In this document: piece after piece, positions 12,035 through 29,650 of the stretch
How the letters are laid out: every line of letters begins with the position of its first letter
Position numbering within the stretch: position 1 is the stretch's first letter
Source of the DNA: Caprimulgus europaeus
Lineage: Eukaryota; Chordata; Aves; Caprimulgiformes; Caprimulgidae
NCBI GenBank assembly: GCA_907165065.1
Contig: OU015530.1
Span: 45,324,965-45,388,964 of the forward strand
Reading direction: 5' to 3'
Length of the DNA stretch: 64,000 nt
Position numbers and translations under genes: made by a program
The notes under the pieces: model-generated
The model's input: the letters and a program-made list of their open reading frames with translations, nothing else
What the model was told of the DNA's origin: nothing
Database searches by the model: none

Positions 12035-14667
12035 AAATGAGGTGAGGCATGCCTGCCTGCATGTGGGAAGACTCACTTGCTTTTGCCAGTAGAAGCAGGT
12101 GGTGTTCTCCCACCAGCGACAAGTTTGTTTGGGATGAGTAGAGTAGTGACTAACCACCCACCATCCTTCCTCTTCAAAGGAGCTGAGAGCCACCTGGCCC
12201 TTCTCCAAAAGTCTGCACTGATTCAGCACATCTTTGCAGCAGCCAGAAGCATCCCCCTTCAGCAGTGTAGGCAGCTGAGTGCATGGCAGATTCTACCTCT
12301 TTTTTATTCTGGTGTCCCATCAAAGTCAAATTCTTGGTGCTTGGGCTGTTACTATGGCCTAGGCCTAATATATTAAAATGCTTTGAGATGAAAAACAATG
12401 ATTGAGTGCTCCATTTGTCAGGAATAACGAACTTTCTTACATTTGCATAGGGGACAAAGCTCACTTGGTTCTGTGTACATGTATAATGCTGTTATGAGGA
12501 TACTCCATACCAGTAGGGCAAGGGCTCAAGTATGTACCAGCCTGAATTTCACTATCAGCAGAGTCACCTGGTTCTCTCCAAACTAGAGCTAGAGAGAGTT
12601 AGAACAAAGACTGTGTGTGTAACTGAGTGGGCTTGATTGAAAATTGAACTACACTCGTGACAGCACAGGCGTATCTTTGGAAGACAAGTCCTAGATTACA
12701 GTGAACTCTCATATTAGCTGAAGACCTTGATAAAGTTTTACAGATGTTTGCTGCAAGAAGTAGTCTTGTTCTTTTTCTGTCTTGAACATATACACTTAAA
12801 ACCCGAGACCAAGCCAGGAAGGCCACAGCAAGTGAACAAAAAATTTTCTCTTTTAAGGCATTTTCAAGAAAGGAGCCAGAAGCCACACTAAGCACCTTTC
12901 TGCTGGTGAGATATTTATCATCCTCAGTTTTATCAGAAGATGATAGAGTCTCACTGCTGCAAACCATGTGTCTGGAATTAAGCCTAAGTTTATCACTGAG
13001 GACTCAAGAGTGATTATTCATACCCCTTCAACATGCTATTGGAAGATTCTCAGATATGGTAATGAAGGTGGTATAAGAATAATGTCTTATTAAAGTATTT
13101 CTTAATATTTAAAGCTGATTTTTTAAATATGTGCTGTTGGGAAGGTAGTAGTAAGTTTGTGCTCCCTTTTTACTTCGGTATAGATCTGTCTGCTCAAGGT
13201 GTAAGTTCATCGGTTATGAATTACTCTCCTTTATGTCTTTCCTTGCAATATTCTTACCTGTTCTTATGAGTTTACTTTTTCTTCTCCAAATGCCTTTGAA
13301 TTTGAGCCCACAACATAATCCCTACTTGGTTTTCTTTCTTTTTTTTTCTTTTTTCTCTCTTTCTTCCTAAGCTCGAGCTGCACTTAAGATATTATTTTCT
13401 GATTTTTGGTATGCTTTATGTATCTATAGATGTGGAGTATTCATTCAAAACCTACTAAAACTGCATGAGGAAAATTGAAATTTAATAGGTTTGCATTAGC
13501 AGTAAAGGGTCAAATTCAGCACTGATGTGAAGTAAATGAGGTTTATTTTCTAATTTAAGAGTGGTATGATATTATGGCCTCCGTATGCTTTCTGCATCTG
13601 AAGCTCCCTGCATTAGCGTGGTGATTTGCTTTAAAGTCTTCCACTTCCTGGAGACAACTCCAGAGAATGCTGTTTGTTCGTAATTCAAGGAGCAGTTTTG
13701 CTTGCTAAGTTGAACAGGTTTGTGTGATAGAGTGTGTAAGGGGTCAGGCTGCCTGGAAAGCAAAAGGCAGCCTTTTAGACACAACCATCAGTAGTGCAGG
13801 CTCTGGTCAGATCCGTGTGCCACCTTTTTACTGAGCTTTATCATTCTGTGGTTTTATAAGGGCTGTTGGACCACTGTGAGTCCTCTGAGCCTCCACCACT
13901 GTTCCCACCTCACTCACTCACACAGTTTTCTTTCGGTTTCTGTCTTGAACCCTTGCCTTAGAGTAGCCACTTGCTTTTTTTTAGGGATTTGATTTTCATT
14001 TTTTTCCAAGCATTTAAACTGTGCTGTTTATTTTGGATTCCTGCACCACTTGGAAAGTCTTCATAGGCAAAACTCGCAGTACCAAAATTTATACATCAAA
14101 ATTGTTTCAGACTGATGCTTTAACTAAAAAGTCAAAACTCTGTTTTTAATAATGGGCTTGACACATACTATGGAATTTATAGTTTTGTACTTAAATAATG
14201 TTTTGCCTTTCTTATGAAGGAAAATACATTTTTGAACAATTAAGTGATATTTTGTTTTACAGTGTTGTAAGATAATGTTATGGTTTTCTTCGGTGTTAGG
14301 ATGGCAGGCAGGGGCAAATCATTACTAAAGAAGAAATGTATTCAAGAGTCTAGCATCTGGCCTCTTGAAAAATTCAGCTTTAGTTTTATATCTTGCTACC
14401 TATGTGTTTCTTATTTTTTAAGAAAAAAAAAAAAGAAAAATCATCAGTTTCATCTGTGAGTTTCATCTTGTAAATATTCTGACTTTATAACTTTGTTTTT
14501 GCAGATTTTTTTTAATGTTTATTATACCTGTCTTTCTGTGCCAAATGACGTAGGTTTGAGTTCAACAAAGTATCTAAAACAAGATTAAGGCTAATTCCTC
14601 ATTAACACAGGAAAAAATAGAGAACCCTTTGGGGAGTGAGAAAGGCAAAAGTCTTTTACTGAGACTT

Positions 14668-14720
14668 GGTTTTTGGTTTTGGGTTTTGTTTGTTTGTTTG
14701 GGTTGATTTGTTTGGTTTTT
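14668..14720. repeat. T/G-rich simple tract
   Basis: A run built of GGTTTT, GTTT and GTTTG units lies in the large CCNY intron, with no coding potential. It is low-complexity sequence only. Confidence 0.6.
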
Positions 14721-16119
14721 TTTCATTTGACCACTCTGTAATATCTAACATACTATAACTATTCAGATTTTTTTTTTTAGTATTCTATAATTTCAAAAAT
14801 TCATTGAATTTATTTTGGCATTGGTAGTATCAATGAGATGATACTTTTCCAAACAGGATTTCTGTGTGTCTACCATTTTGTATGTAGTTGTTGTTATTTG
14901 TTTAAAGTTACTCCAGTATTTGTTTGAAGGTACAGATATTCCAAAACTTGAGATAAATATTTTCTAAATGTTTTGTGGGTTCTAGTAATTATCTATAAAT
15001 CAGTCATAATCCCTCCTAAAAAAAAAAAAAAAAAATCAGCATTATTTAAAAGCATATATATCTTAAAGGAATGTTTTCAGTTTTCTTAGCAGCCTTGTGT
15101 TTCTTCTGTCAGAGCAGAAGTAAATTTCCTTCAGCATCGGTAAAAGAATGTCTGTAGGTGGTTTGTATTTTTTTCCATTATTTTCTTGCTCAGTATGCTA
15201 TTTCTACTGCAGTGTGTGTGAGATAGTTTATTTTGTGGGCTGAATATCTGTTTATATGTATTCAGATATTTAATATTTTTTTTCATAAAATATATTTTTT
15301 CCTGTAAAACTTATATAATGGCTATCTACTGTTTTTTATGATCTTGTTGGCAAGATCTAATTACTTGTACATATCATAATTGTGAAAATTAATGAACAAA
15401 ACTATATGAAGAATGTAATTGGCCTTGATGTTATTGTGGACTCAAAAATAAATAAGTTTCAAAATACATGAATTATTATATTGTTATCAATTGAATAATA
15501 TTTTCTACTAATGTGAGACCTTTCCAGAAGTACAACCCACTGAATGAACTCTGTGTGCTTGTATGAGTGCAAATCCTTACAGAAAATCATAAATAACCTG
15601 TTCTGGGTTTTAAAGTTTCCCTCCCTATGCCCCGCCTTTCCCCTTCTCCTCAAATCTTTACCAGCATGTATCCTACATTGAATTTTTGGATATGTTAGCT
15701 ATTCTTTGGGTATTATTTGATTAGGTGCTAATAAACATTAACTTAGTCAAACTGCAGGAAATTTATTATGTCTGCTCAGCTAGTATATGAACTGTTCAAA
15801 TGTGGATTGCAGAAGTGCTCACTGTTGATCACCTCACATGTAACTATTCATAACCTGTGTGCCTAGCAGGGGTTAGAGCAAGGGGGCACCCACATCACCT
15901 ACAACCAGTATTTTTTAAAACACGTTTTGCTTATCAGTCTGTTATTATTAAAGTAATTGAGGTGCTGTTATCGACAGCAGGTAGCTATTCATTAGCATGT
16001 TGACCTGTGGATTCCTCATGTATTCACCCATCGTTCCCTGGCTGGAGCATCAGTTAGAGGGGGCAACCCGGCTCTGTGTTTGGAAACAGAGGGCCATACT
16101 GCTGTTTTGCTTAATATTT

Positions 16120-16830
16120 TGCCAATTAATGGCGGTCAGCAAAAAAAGACACCGCACCAACCAAAAGAGTAAGCTCATTTTACTGATTATCTTAAAATTA
16201 TACAGAAAGGAAATAACACAGCGAGCAATCAGAATAAGCTAAGCGTATTGCTAAGCAACAACACAAAGTTAGGCAGTGAGTCTAATCATTACTATATGAA
16301 GTTAGCAACAGTGATTAAGAAAGATACAACACCAATTGCCCAAATACTGATCAACATCCACGTCCTGTACGTCAGCTGGGGAGCCCTGTCACAGCAAAGG
16401 ATTTGGAGAACCTCTCCCCGGCAGTTGGGAAGTCCTGAATAGTGTGACCACCTGCAGATGAGGCCACCATCTTTGCTGTGAGAGGGTCCTGCTTTTGTAC
16501 AAACTAACAAACAAATTACACAGACAGAAAGGCACAGTAACATCTGGTGGGTAAGTTTCACTTCACATGGGCGCATCCCGGAACTGGCCAGGATCCGAGA
16601 TATGTCCGAGAAGGTACTATTTTGGTATTCTGCACCTGGCTTTGAGTTGTAGGAGTGAAAGTCTCAGTCTTATTGCATGCTGATGTGATACAGGCTGGGA
16701 AGAGAATCTCACAGTGTCATTTCATGCTACTATAGTACAGGTTGGGAAGTTCACTCAAAAGTCAACTTCAAGCCTTATAATTTAAGCCTTTGTACATCAA
16801 CTGCATACCCCCCCCCCCTCACCCTCAACA
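16120..16830 (-). mobile_element. LTR fossil, ERVK-like, inverted (probable solo LTR)
   Basis: Read on the - strand, the end near 16120-16200 resembles the R-U5 end of avian ERVK-type LTRs: a GAGCTTACTCTTTTGG block, then GGTTGGTGCGGTGTC, and a terminus ending in CA. Toward the other end (about 16670-16765) two imperfect copies of a unit of about 47 bp, each containing a TACAGG(C/T)TGGGAAG core, resemble duplicated U3 enhancer elements. No internal gag, pol or env sequence is seen beside it, so it is best read as a solo LTR. The left edge is fairly clear. The right edge is uncertain (anywhere from 16600 to 16830), and no matching target duplication was found by eye. Family assignment is from memory of avian LTR ends. 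Confidence 0.5.
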
Positions 16831-17645
16831 GCTTTTAGGTGTTCAGAAAGTCCCTCCAGAGTCTCTTATTTCATCAGATGTGCATATATAATCCTGTAGA
16901 GCCTTTGTAAATAGTAACCACCACTGTCTTGGATGAGGTGTGGGTGATACAAGCTCTGTTGATGCTTGCCTCTGTCAGTGTCCTTGGGCAGATTGGGCCA
17001 GACAGTGGTGTCCTGAGTTTATCAGTTCTTGTAGGTCCAACAGGTTTACTGTTACTCATCTCCAGAGCTTGTTGATCCAGGGGAGACTGTTATGAATTCC
17101 CTTCTTAGCACATACTTTTCTCCTTTGTTCAGCTTGCTGTTTCTGTGGTAACTGTTCCTCCATCCCTCTTACAGGTGCCTATAGAACATCTTCACAGAGG
17201 CTTGCCAGAGGGGCCCTGCATGACATTATGCCATATCTGATAACTGATTTGCCTGTAAATTATAACTATAGTTGCTTGTATGGTAGCTAGTAACTATTAT
17301 TGGTAGCATACCCTTGCTTTCCTCATTAGTAATTAGCATTTTATTTATTTACATTATTATTTTAATAATTTATTTAAGCTATCATTTGAATTAATTCCAA
17401 CATGTGACTATATTAGCAACAGTTAGAGATAGAAAAATAACAGTTTTGTTTCTGATACTATGATCAGAAGGCAAAAGCCAACTAAAATATGAATTTGTCA
17501 CATCCAGTCTTGAGCTTGGCATAAATGTATGTATGCTTTTATAAAAGAATCTTCTTGAGAGCAGATTACTGTTTTAAAGTTGCTGTAATGCGTTTATTAG
17601 AATAATTTTCTTTTTCAAGTCTTACTTAATAGCAAAATGGATTAA

Positions 17646-22416
<4,771 letters not shown>

Positions 22417-22579
22417 GAATGAGCTGGAACGCCAGTTTCTTGAGCTGTTGCAGTTCAATATTAATGTTCCCTCCAGTGTTTATGCCAAGTATTATTTTGA
22501 TTTGCGTTCCCTGGCAGAAGCAAATAACCTGAGTTTTCCTTTGGAGCCCCTCAGCAGGGACAGGGCATATAAACTTGAG
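22417..22579 (+). CDS. CCNY: CCNY coding exon: end of the cyclin box
   Basis: This 163-bp exon starts with the G that completes the split methionine codon and encodes [20 protein letters not shown] through [11 protein letters not shown], about residues 250-303. It closes the cyclin fold ([23 protein letters not shown]). The [12 protein letters not shown] string is typical of CCNY, whereas CCNYL1 has NNLNFLFAPLSK as I recall it. The donor GAG/GTAAGA at 22580 is in phase 0. DRAYKLE differs from the remembered human ERAHKLE only by conservative changes. The same frame stays open into the intron to 22960. That read-through is not evidence for a longer protein, because a consensus donor interrupts it. 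Confidence 0.98.
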
Positions 22580-25500
22580 GTAAGACACTTCATTTTTAAA
22601 TTGCTCAGAGTTGAATATATATGGGAATTTGATTTTTTTTTTTTTGGCCTTATTTCTCCCTTTCCCATCTCTTCTCAAATGTTTCCATCAGATGTTAGAG
22701 TATCATGTGCCCCAGTTTCTCTGAACTGTTTTGTTTGTGCTTTAAGTATTCATGGATGTGGGGACAGCTTTTTGGCTTGGATTTGCTTCATACATTATCT
22801 TACTTTCCATCTCTTCTTCAGTTCCAGTTGTCTGAATTGGCTTTCTGAAAGTGCCCACAAGTTTTACAAATACTGTGCACGGTCTGGTTTTGTATGTTCA
22901 TTTGGTTTCTTAAAACTGATTATCCACCTTCAAGGACAGAATATTAATAAGTATTGCTGAAAATAACTCTTCCATGTGCTTGTTATCTGCTACTGCTCCA
23001 CTTCACGTGGATCCAAGTCTGTTATCTCCTGCGGTGTTTTCCTCAGTAATAAGAAAACACAAATGAGCGCACGTCTTCAGTGAATAAATCACGAATGCTT
23101 ATGAGACCTGAACATACACAGGAAGCACTATGTCAGGTGGTCTGGACCTGTGAGAGGCAGGGCACTATGAATTCCCACAGACACGGGAAGCATTTAGAAT
23201 CATCAGCCAATTATGGGCACTTTGCAGGACTGGTATTTTTCCTGAGCTTTCTGATATGATTTTTTTCAAATAAGGGCATTATTGCATGAGTGTGTACACA
23301 TTTTGTTACTCATTTTGAAATTTGTCATTAGACGCTAACTGCTTTCAACATTGCGTGTTGAACTGTATAATACCTTTGCACTGGAGGTTTGGCTGTGGGT
23401 AAGAGTGAGCTTTGCATGTTCTGAAACTCCTAGTGCCCCTGTAAAACAGGCAGGCAGTACTGTACTCGTGTTTGTGGGAACAAATGGTGCATGGGAAGGT
23501 TAATTGACTTGTTTGTGACTGTAATGGGAACAGAAAGTGGTGGAGAAGGAATCAAAGCAGATTTCACTAAAGTTGTGTTTCTCATTCTTTCTAAATTTTG
23601 CAGATAGCTCTAATAAGAATGTTAATTCTTAATTCTGTGTATAAAGTGTGATGTAAATTTGCATCAGATTTTGTTTCTATTGAAAATAATTTTAAAAAAT
23701 TAAAATTCATTGGGATTCTAATCTTAAATGAAAAGATATAGTTTACTAAGACATTAGATGGTGAGTCTTGATAATATGTTTCCCAATACTGTCAGTCTGT
23801 ATTGCACCCAGTGTATAACAGTGGGTTACAAATGAAGGTAATAACAGTAGTTCCAAAAACCTTAGAAGAAAATAGGAAAAGACTGTAAATAGCCAGAGAA
23901 TGCTGGTGGTTCTTCTGTACTAACTAAAGAGAAGGCATATTTTAAAAGAAATAATGGACTATTTTTTAAAATAAATCCATATTATTCAAAATTTGCCCAT
24001 GTTGGGGATGCTTTGTGCTGCTGGCAGAAGTTGGCTGTAAAGTAAGCCTGCTGGCCAAAGAGGATGTCTTCAGGGAAGAGGAGGAGTACCTGCTGTGAAA
24101 CCAACTTGGTCTACCAGCTCCTGGCCTCTGTTCTGTGGCCAGAAGGAGGGGGACACATGGGAATTGCCTTGTTCCCTGGCAATACTTTGTTGTCATTAGT
24201 GTGCCCTTGTAACTAGTCAACAGCCTAATTTGTAGCCTAGTTCCTTGAGCACTGTTAAGCTTTTAGCTTGCAGCGCTTTTCTAGGTCTCTGGTGTGCTGT
24301 TCAGCTCACAGTTCTGTTTTTAAAACAGTTACCTGGGTTGTCAAGTGGAGTAGAGGTAGTGCCACATGGGCTGTGATTTTTTTGATACTGAGAGAAAAGC
24401 TGCAGTCTCTGAAGGACAACAGACTCATAGCAAATGTACATATGCAGTGGAAGAATTTACCTTGCCTGCTAAACTGAAGGGACCTTGCTCAGTCCTAAGA
24501 TTTAAGACAGCTTATTTACTGACATTTGAGACGTGAGAGGTCTTGCATATAGAAATGGTTATAACACATTTTACTACTTTTGCATTTTCAAGTTATTTTA
24601 TGTCTCTAAAGCAGGAGCATTAGATCTGGCATGGCAGAATGTGTGTTGCTTTTTCTGCAAATATCATGAGGTTGACATAACTGTGATGAAAAAAAACCCA
24701 AACAACAACAACAACAAAAAACAAACCATGAGAAAACAAAACAAGGGCAAGGCTGGTAAATACTGTTCCTCATCAAATGGAAATGCTGGACAAGATCTGT
24801 CAGCTTAGAGGTGTTGTAAGAGGCTATAGTATTTGTTAAAAATGACATCACTTTCTAAAGCATCTGCAGTAGATGTTTTTCCTTGTTTAATGTTCCCCCA
24901 AGGGACACTTAAGAAGCAGCTTTGTCTTTTAAATTACTAAATGAAAGTAATTTTTTCTTCCTTTTCATCAGCATGTGGCCTAAAAGTGTCAGTGTCTTGA
25001 ATTTGTTACACCAGTCCACCTAGCAGCCAGAAACCATTTTCATGACCCCTCTTTTTTTTTTTTTTTTTTTTTTTCCTCTTTTCCCTGTTGTTTGGAAGCA
25101 TGCAAGTTAAAAATGACAAATAACCTTTCATTAGATCATGCACTCTGTCCACCTGACAGTGCAATTTGTTCCAATCAACATATGTTGTAGTATGTTTTCT
25201 CCTTCCTTTTAATTATGTCAAATGTCAAAGCTTCCTTTGCTTCTCCTGAGAACTATTTTCTAATATGGAAGATTTTTCTGCCAAGAAGGTTGTTGGATAT
25301 CCAACCTTAATCCACTATTTTGTAATTTCCTACTCTTGCACCTGGTTATTCTCCTGTGTACTGAGCTAAATATGAGTCAGATTCTGCTTTTTGGGTCAAG
25401 TCCATAAAACATGCCTACTCTATTTCTGCTTGTGATCTTAGCACTGTGCTGGTCTCAAGGCTGAATTTTGTAAGAGCGTTGTTAGTGCACTCCCAATTTA

Positions 25501-28405
25501 ACTGGCTGGATGCTGTCTGAGCTTTTTATTGTTACAATGCTGCTTGAGCATAGTTCAAACCCTTTGAACTGTGTGCGCTGCTTTTTCTTGACCCTAGAAA
25601 GATACAGTCCTATAGATCAAACAGACAAAAAAGAGGAGAAAAAGATGTAAGTTACAAGTGGAGAAGTGGTTTTATATCCCTCCAGCTGCCCACTATCACA
25701 GTGATTGATTTCTATCCTGCATGTTTTGCATGTTCATAAGTCTCTTAGCTAAGAAGCAAAGAGAGAGCAAAACTCTCCTCCTCTTCTATCAGGAGTAACT
25801 TGACTGTTCTCTCTTCTTTTCATTCTCCATAAATGAAGGAGAACCCCCATCATCACAACTTCTAGTTGTCCTAGGGTTTTTGGTGGCTTTTTTGGGGAAG
25901 TGGTTGGGGTGGTTTTTGGGGTTTTTTTTTTTACATTTTTCTTATATACAATCCTTCCAGACTTAGTGGTGTCTGTCCCAGCCCCAGCTAAGTTCTGTCT
26001 GGTTTGTCCATTTTTTGGGGGTGTTGCAGCCCTCACAGTTGTGCACCTTTGTGCATTCCCAGCAGTGAAGCTGTAGCCAGCCCTGCTACTTTCCTACCCT
26101 GCAAACACATGTGCCTGCAGCCAAAATTTCTACTACTACTACTGCCTTTTTCCCCTGTCCTTTCTCCTTCCCTGCCCCCTTCAGCCGTGACAGTCTCATC
26201 TAAAATCATGTAACTCAGCAGGGGAACTGACCTTTAGTTCTATATACATCGGAAGAATATATATGTATGCATTTTTCTAGCTGATTACAGATACTACAGT
26301 CAATTCCAACAAAATTTCACATGACTGAATAGTGTCACTGTTTTTAAGAAAGTCTTGATTTCAAATGAGAAATAGTCCCCTGCAACCGTCAAAAATTGGT
26401 TTATTTTTCTAGCAATAAAAGCAACAGATTTTTTTAAGCTGTTTGCATTTATTTTAACTGAAGGACAGTAATAAATATTTACAGTTTTCTGCTTTTGTCT
26501 TGTTTCCCCATATGTTATGCTAAAGTAACTTAACTCACCAAATAGGCTCCAAATATCAATTTTGTAAATTATTTGTAAATGAAGAGGCATCTTTAGATAC
26601 AGGATTGCCCATATGATTAATCACCAGAGACTAGAGATGCCAAATACCAAGTGCTGCTTCCAAGCAGAATCTCATTTTGTCTGACCAGGTGCCAAAATGG
26701 AAATTTTCCTGTGAAACAGGCAATTTTGAAGTGATTACCTTCTCTGGCTGTTTGATGTTTAAGGTAATAGCCTGATTTGGCAGCTGAAAGAAGCTGAGCT
26801 CCATCTCAATAAACCTGTTTGCCAAATCATGCCTTGACACTTTATTTCATGATTAAGTGCTTTTCATCTATTGGATTTTAAATCAGGTTGAATTGCATAA
26901 ACTTTCTTAGTTCATTGAGTTCCTTGTTAAATTAAATAAAATGTTATTAAGCAGTGTTAAGTGAGTTACGGTCTACAAAGCAACAGGAATATTCACGTTA
27001 TTTTACTCTGTTTTTCTCTTGTGTTCAAGAATGGTCTTAACAAAAGGAAATTAGTTTCCAGTTAAAAAGTAGCAACTGGCTTCTTGGTGGTAGTGATAGG
27101 CTTTGTTTTGGTTTGGTTGTGTTTTTTGTTTTTTTTTTAATTTAATCACATTTTGTGGCTGGCTTGACCAAAGTGTTAGGTGAACTTGCTCACAGATGCC
27201 CGAGTTGTGTGCTTCTGTCATACCTGTCTCTGATCTTTGCAGGACTATTAAAATTAAAGTGATCTTCACTGCTACAACTTGCTGTGCTGTAGAAATAAAG
27301 ATCAAGAAAGAAAATTATAATCAGTGAAGGCAGGCTGTTTGTTTGTATTGCCTTGTTTTATAATCAAACATTTGTACTGGTTTTGTTTGTATAGTACTTT
27401 TTATTAAAGGTCCTATCTTAAGACACTACTTAAAAGCATTTCTGAGTACATAAAAGTACTGGTTTAGTTAATCAGACTTTTTCATTTGACCTTGAATACT
27501 CCTTGCAGTGAGCTTTCTCTGCAGTTCTGCACGTTTGATCGCCAGAGTTAGCATCAGTACCAGTGCCAACTATAGCCTGTGACAACCATATGAACTCTAA
27601 TAGATGTGCTATTTTAGGGCATGGTATATTTGTTCATATGAGGTCCATAATGAATATTTGTTTTAAACTTGGCTAAAAACAGTAGAAAAAATAGAAAACA
27701 TTAACTCCAGTGTAGTATAATAGGAGTTGATAGTTGAATAATGTTTCTCTCTCTCTTCAAAAGGTTTTTAACATTTCTATGTATTTTTGATGCAAATTAA
27801 ATTATTCTGAATAAGTTATGTTTCCCACTGGCACCATATAAGATAGCCTGATCACACAGAAATCGCCCTCTCCTTCTGAAAGGCAAGTAATCAGCTCTGT
27901 AAGCCAATTAGGGCAAGTATTCCGCCAGACCATGTATTACTAGAGGAAAATACAATTACTACAAGACTTTTTAGAAGATGAAAAAATTAAGAGCTGTCCT
28001 CTTTATACATTTTCCAAATATACTTGCGGTTTCTATAATTGTTTATTAAGTTTTCTGTAATTTTTCACCAATGAAGTGCTAGATATGAGTTACCATGTAG
28101 CAGTGGGTAAGCACTGTCAGCTGCCTCCCTGAGATTCGTGATGGTTAACCTGTAAGGAAAGGGCTTGGAACACGCTCACCCAGTACTTCAGAAGCAGCTG
28201 TGGTGGGCAGCACGTTGTTGGCATGTTTCTTTCTTCTAACAGTAATGAAACGAGGAAGAAGATCTGGGGAGAAGCTCTTCACGTGTTTTGCTTAATGAAG
28301 GGACTTTTTGTAATTCCGCCAAATGTAGAAATCTGCATTTAATTTTATTTTATCTGTACAGCTGTGGTCAATGCAACTGACATTTTTCATTCTTTTGTCT
28401 TATAG
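22580..28405 (+). other. CCNY: CCNY last intron (5.8 kb)
   Basis: The intron runs from donor GTAAGA to acceptor GTCTTATAG (28397-28405). It contains an AAC-rich simple repeat near 24691-24727, a T-run at about 25050-25075 and a T/G-rich patch near 25870-25935. No LINE, LTR or further exon is recognised. Confidence 0.85.
24691..24727. repeat. (AAC)n simple repeat
   Basis: A short imperfect run of AAC units is embedded in A-rich sequence in the last CCNY intron. It is a simple repeat with no further structure seen. Confidence 0.7.
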
Positions 28406-28522
28406 GCCATTTCCCGCTTGTGTGAAGATAAATATAAGGACTTCAGGAAAGCCGCAAAGAAACGGTCAGTCAGTGCTGACAATCTGACTGTGGTTAGATG
28501 GTCCCCTGCTATTCTCTCCTAA
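28406..28522 (+). CDS. CCNY: CCNY terminal coding exon with C-terminal tail
   Basis: This 117-bp exon encodes [13 protein letters not shown], then a basic stretch, [11 protein letters not shown] and RWSPAILS, followed by TAA at 28520-28522. The 38 residues correspond to about 304-341, so the protein ends where the human one does. The tail contains the basic-Ser-x-Ser motif RSVS. The second serine aligns with human Ser326, a phosphorylation site linked to 14-3-3 binding and CDK partner control (literature as I recall it). The tail is the least conserved part seen: [13 protein letters not shown] against remembered human KDLRRSARKRSAS, and [11 protein letters not shown] against TLPRWSPAIIS. The acceptor GTCTTATAG is good and the frame follows from the phase-0 donor at 22580. 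Confidence 0.97.
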   Translation, partial: AISRLCEDKYKDFRKAAKKRSVSADNLTVVRWSPAILS

Positions 28523-29650
28523 CAGAGGAGACTGGAATATTCCTATGGACGTACTGTTTCATCCATCCATTTTTTCTGGGGGGGTTGGGGGCAGGGGGGG
28601 TAAAAAAAAAAAAGACTTTTGATTTTTTTATTTTTAGATCTGTCAAGCTGCCTTTACAGTGCCTCCCCATTGTGTAGCACACGAGTAAAATACCTAGTGG
28701 AAGGAGAAATGGAGAAATCAGTGTTTGGGAGAGAAGATGGGCAACAATTTTTTTCTCACTTTTGCTAACAGCTTTACTCTTTTTATGAGGAAACAGCAAA
28801 CCAGGTGCTTGGAAGAAGAAACAAAAAAATGAAGTAGAGGCATAAAAATATTTAAGAACTGTGCTATTTCCTAGTATGCTGTACTCATGAAGAGAAATGG
28901 CAGCACGAAAACAAACCATGTAGTCAAATGACTGTGCACTAGAGGAATGAAGTTGGGAGAGTTCCATCCTAAAGGTTTCTCTTAATATCTTTTTTTTATT
29001 TTGGGGGTTTTTTTTGCATTCCTCATTGCTGCTTCCCAGGATAAATTCTTCCCCTTGCACAGCAGCAAATACGAAGTCTGTATTTACGGTAGCACAAGCC
29101 CCTGAATAAATAGCGTTGGGTTTTTTCACTGCACTTTTCTCTGTAAGCTGTCTTATTAGCATTATTCTTCATAATTATTATGCATATGTTATATTTCTTG
29201 TATGCCTTTTATTGTATTTCAAAAGAGAGAACTTGACCATAGTGCTGAACCAAAAGTGTGTACAGGGATCAGATGATCTTCATAACTTCATGCTGTGTTT
29301 TATTTATAGTATACTTGGGTGCGTGTGCCTTCCTGAGTTCTTGGAATCATTTATTTTTCCTTAATATGAAGATACAGTTATTAAAGTATTCAGATGATGA
29401 TGATAAGACTTGGGCCAAATCTCTGAAATTTGCAACAGATCTTGTGATCCTTTTTGCAGATTTTCATAGCATTAGAAGTTTAGCAGAATTCATTTTGAGG
29501 GAGATTTTTTTTTTTGTATGGCCTGACTAATTCATTCCTTCACCTCCAGGTCCATTGTTGCAAGCAATATTCTCAAGTTTTATATGTTTACTTTAAATCA
29601 AAGTGAGTCTGTTTGTATAAAATAAAAAAAAAATAAAATAAAAAAATTGT
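28523..29650 (+). other. CCNY: CCNY 3' untranslated region (extent uncertain)
   Basis: Sequence after the CCNY stop. Candidate cleavage signals are AATAAA at 29105-29110, followed by a GT/T-rich stretch, and AATAAA at 29621-29626 inside an A/T tract. Further candidates beyond 30 kb mean the real 3' UTR could be longer, as is common for this gene. A G-quadruplex motif lies 56 nt after the stop. RNA reads are needed to fix the end. Confidence 0.45.
28578..28600 (+). promoter_or_regulatory. Predicted G-quadruplex in the CCNY 3' UTR
   Basis: G7-TT-G5-CA-G7, followed after one T by an A12 tract. The runs supply at least four G3 tracts with loops of one or two bases, which fits the classic quadruplex pattern and would form in the mRNA sense strand. 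Function is inference. Confidence 0.6.

Noticed and set aside
22448-22960. Extended frame reading out of the CCNY exon into the intron
   Set aside because: A consensus GTAAGA donor at 22580 ends the exon and the next exon joins in phase. The extension is intron sequence.
28509-29162. Antisense open frame of 217 codons over the CCNY 3' UTR
   Set aside because: Long for this DNA, but it is antisense to the CCNY stop and UTR. Much of it encodes runs of Lys, Phe and Pro from A-, T- and G-tracts, and no family motif is seen.
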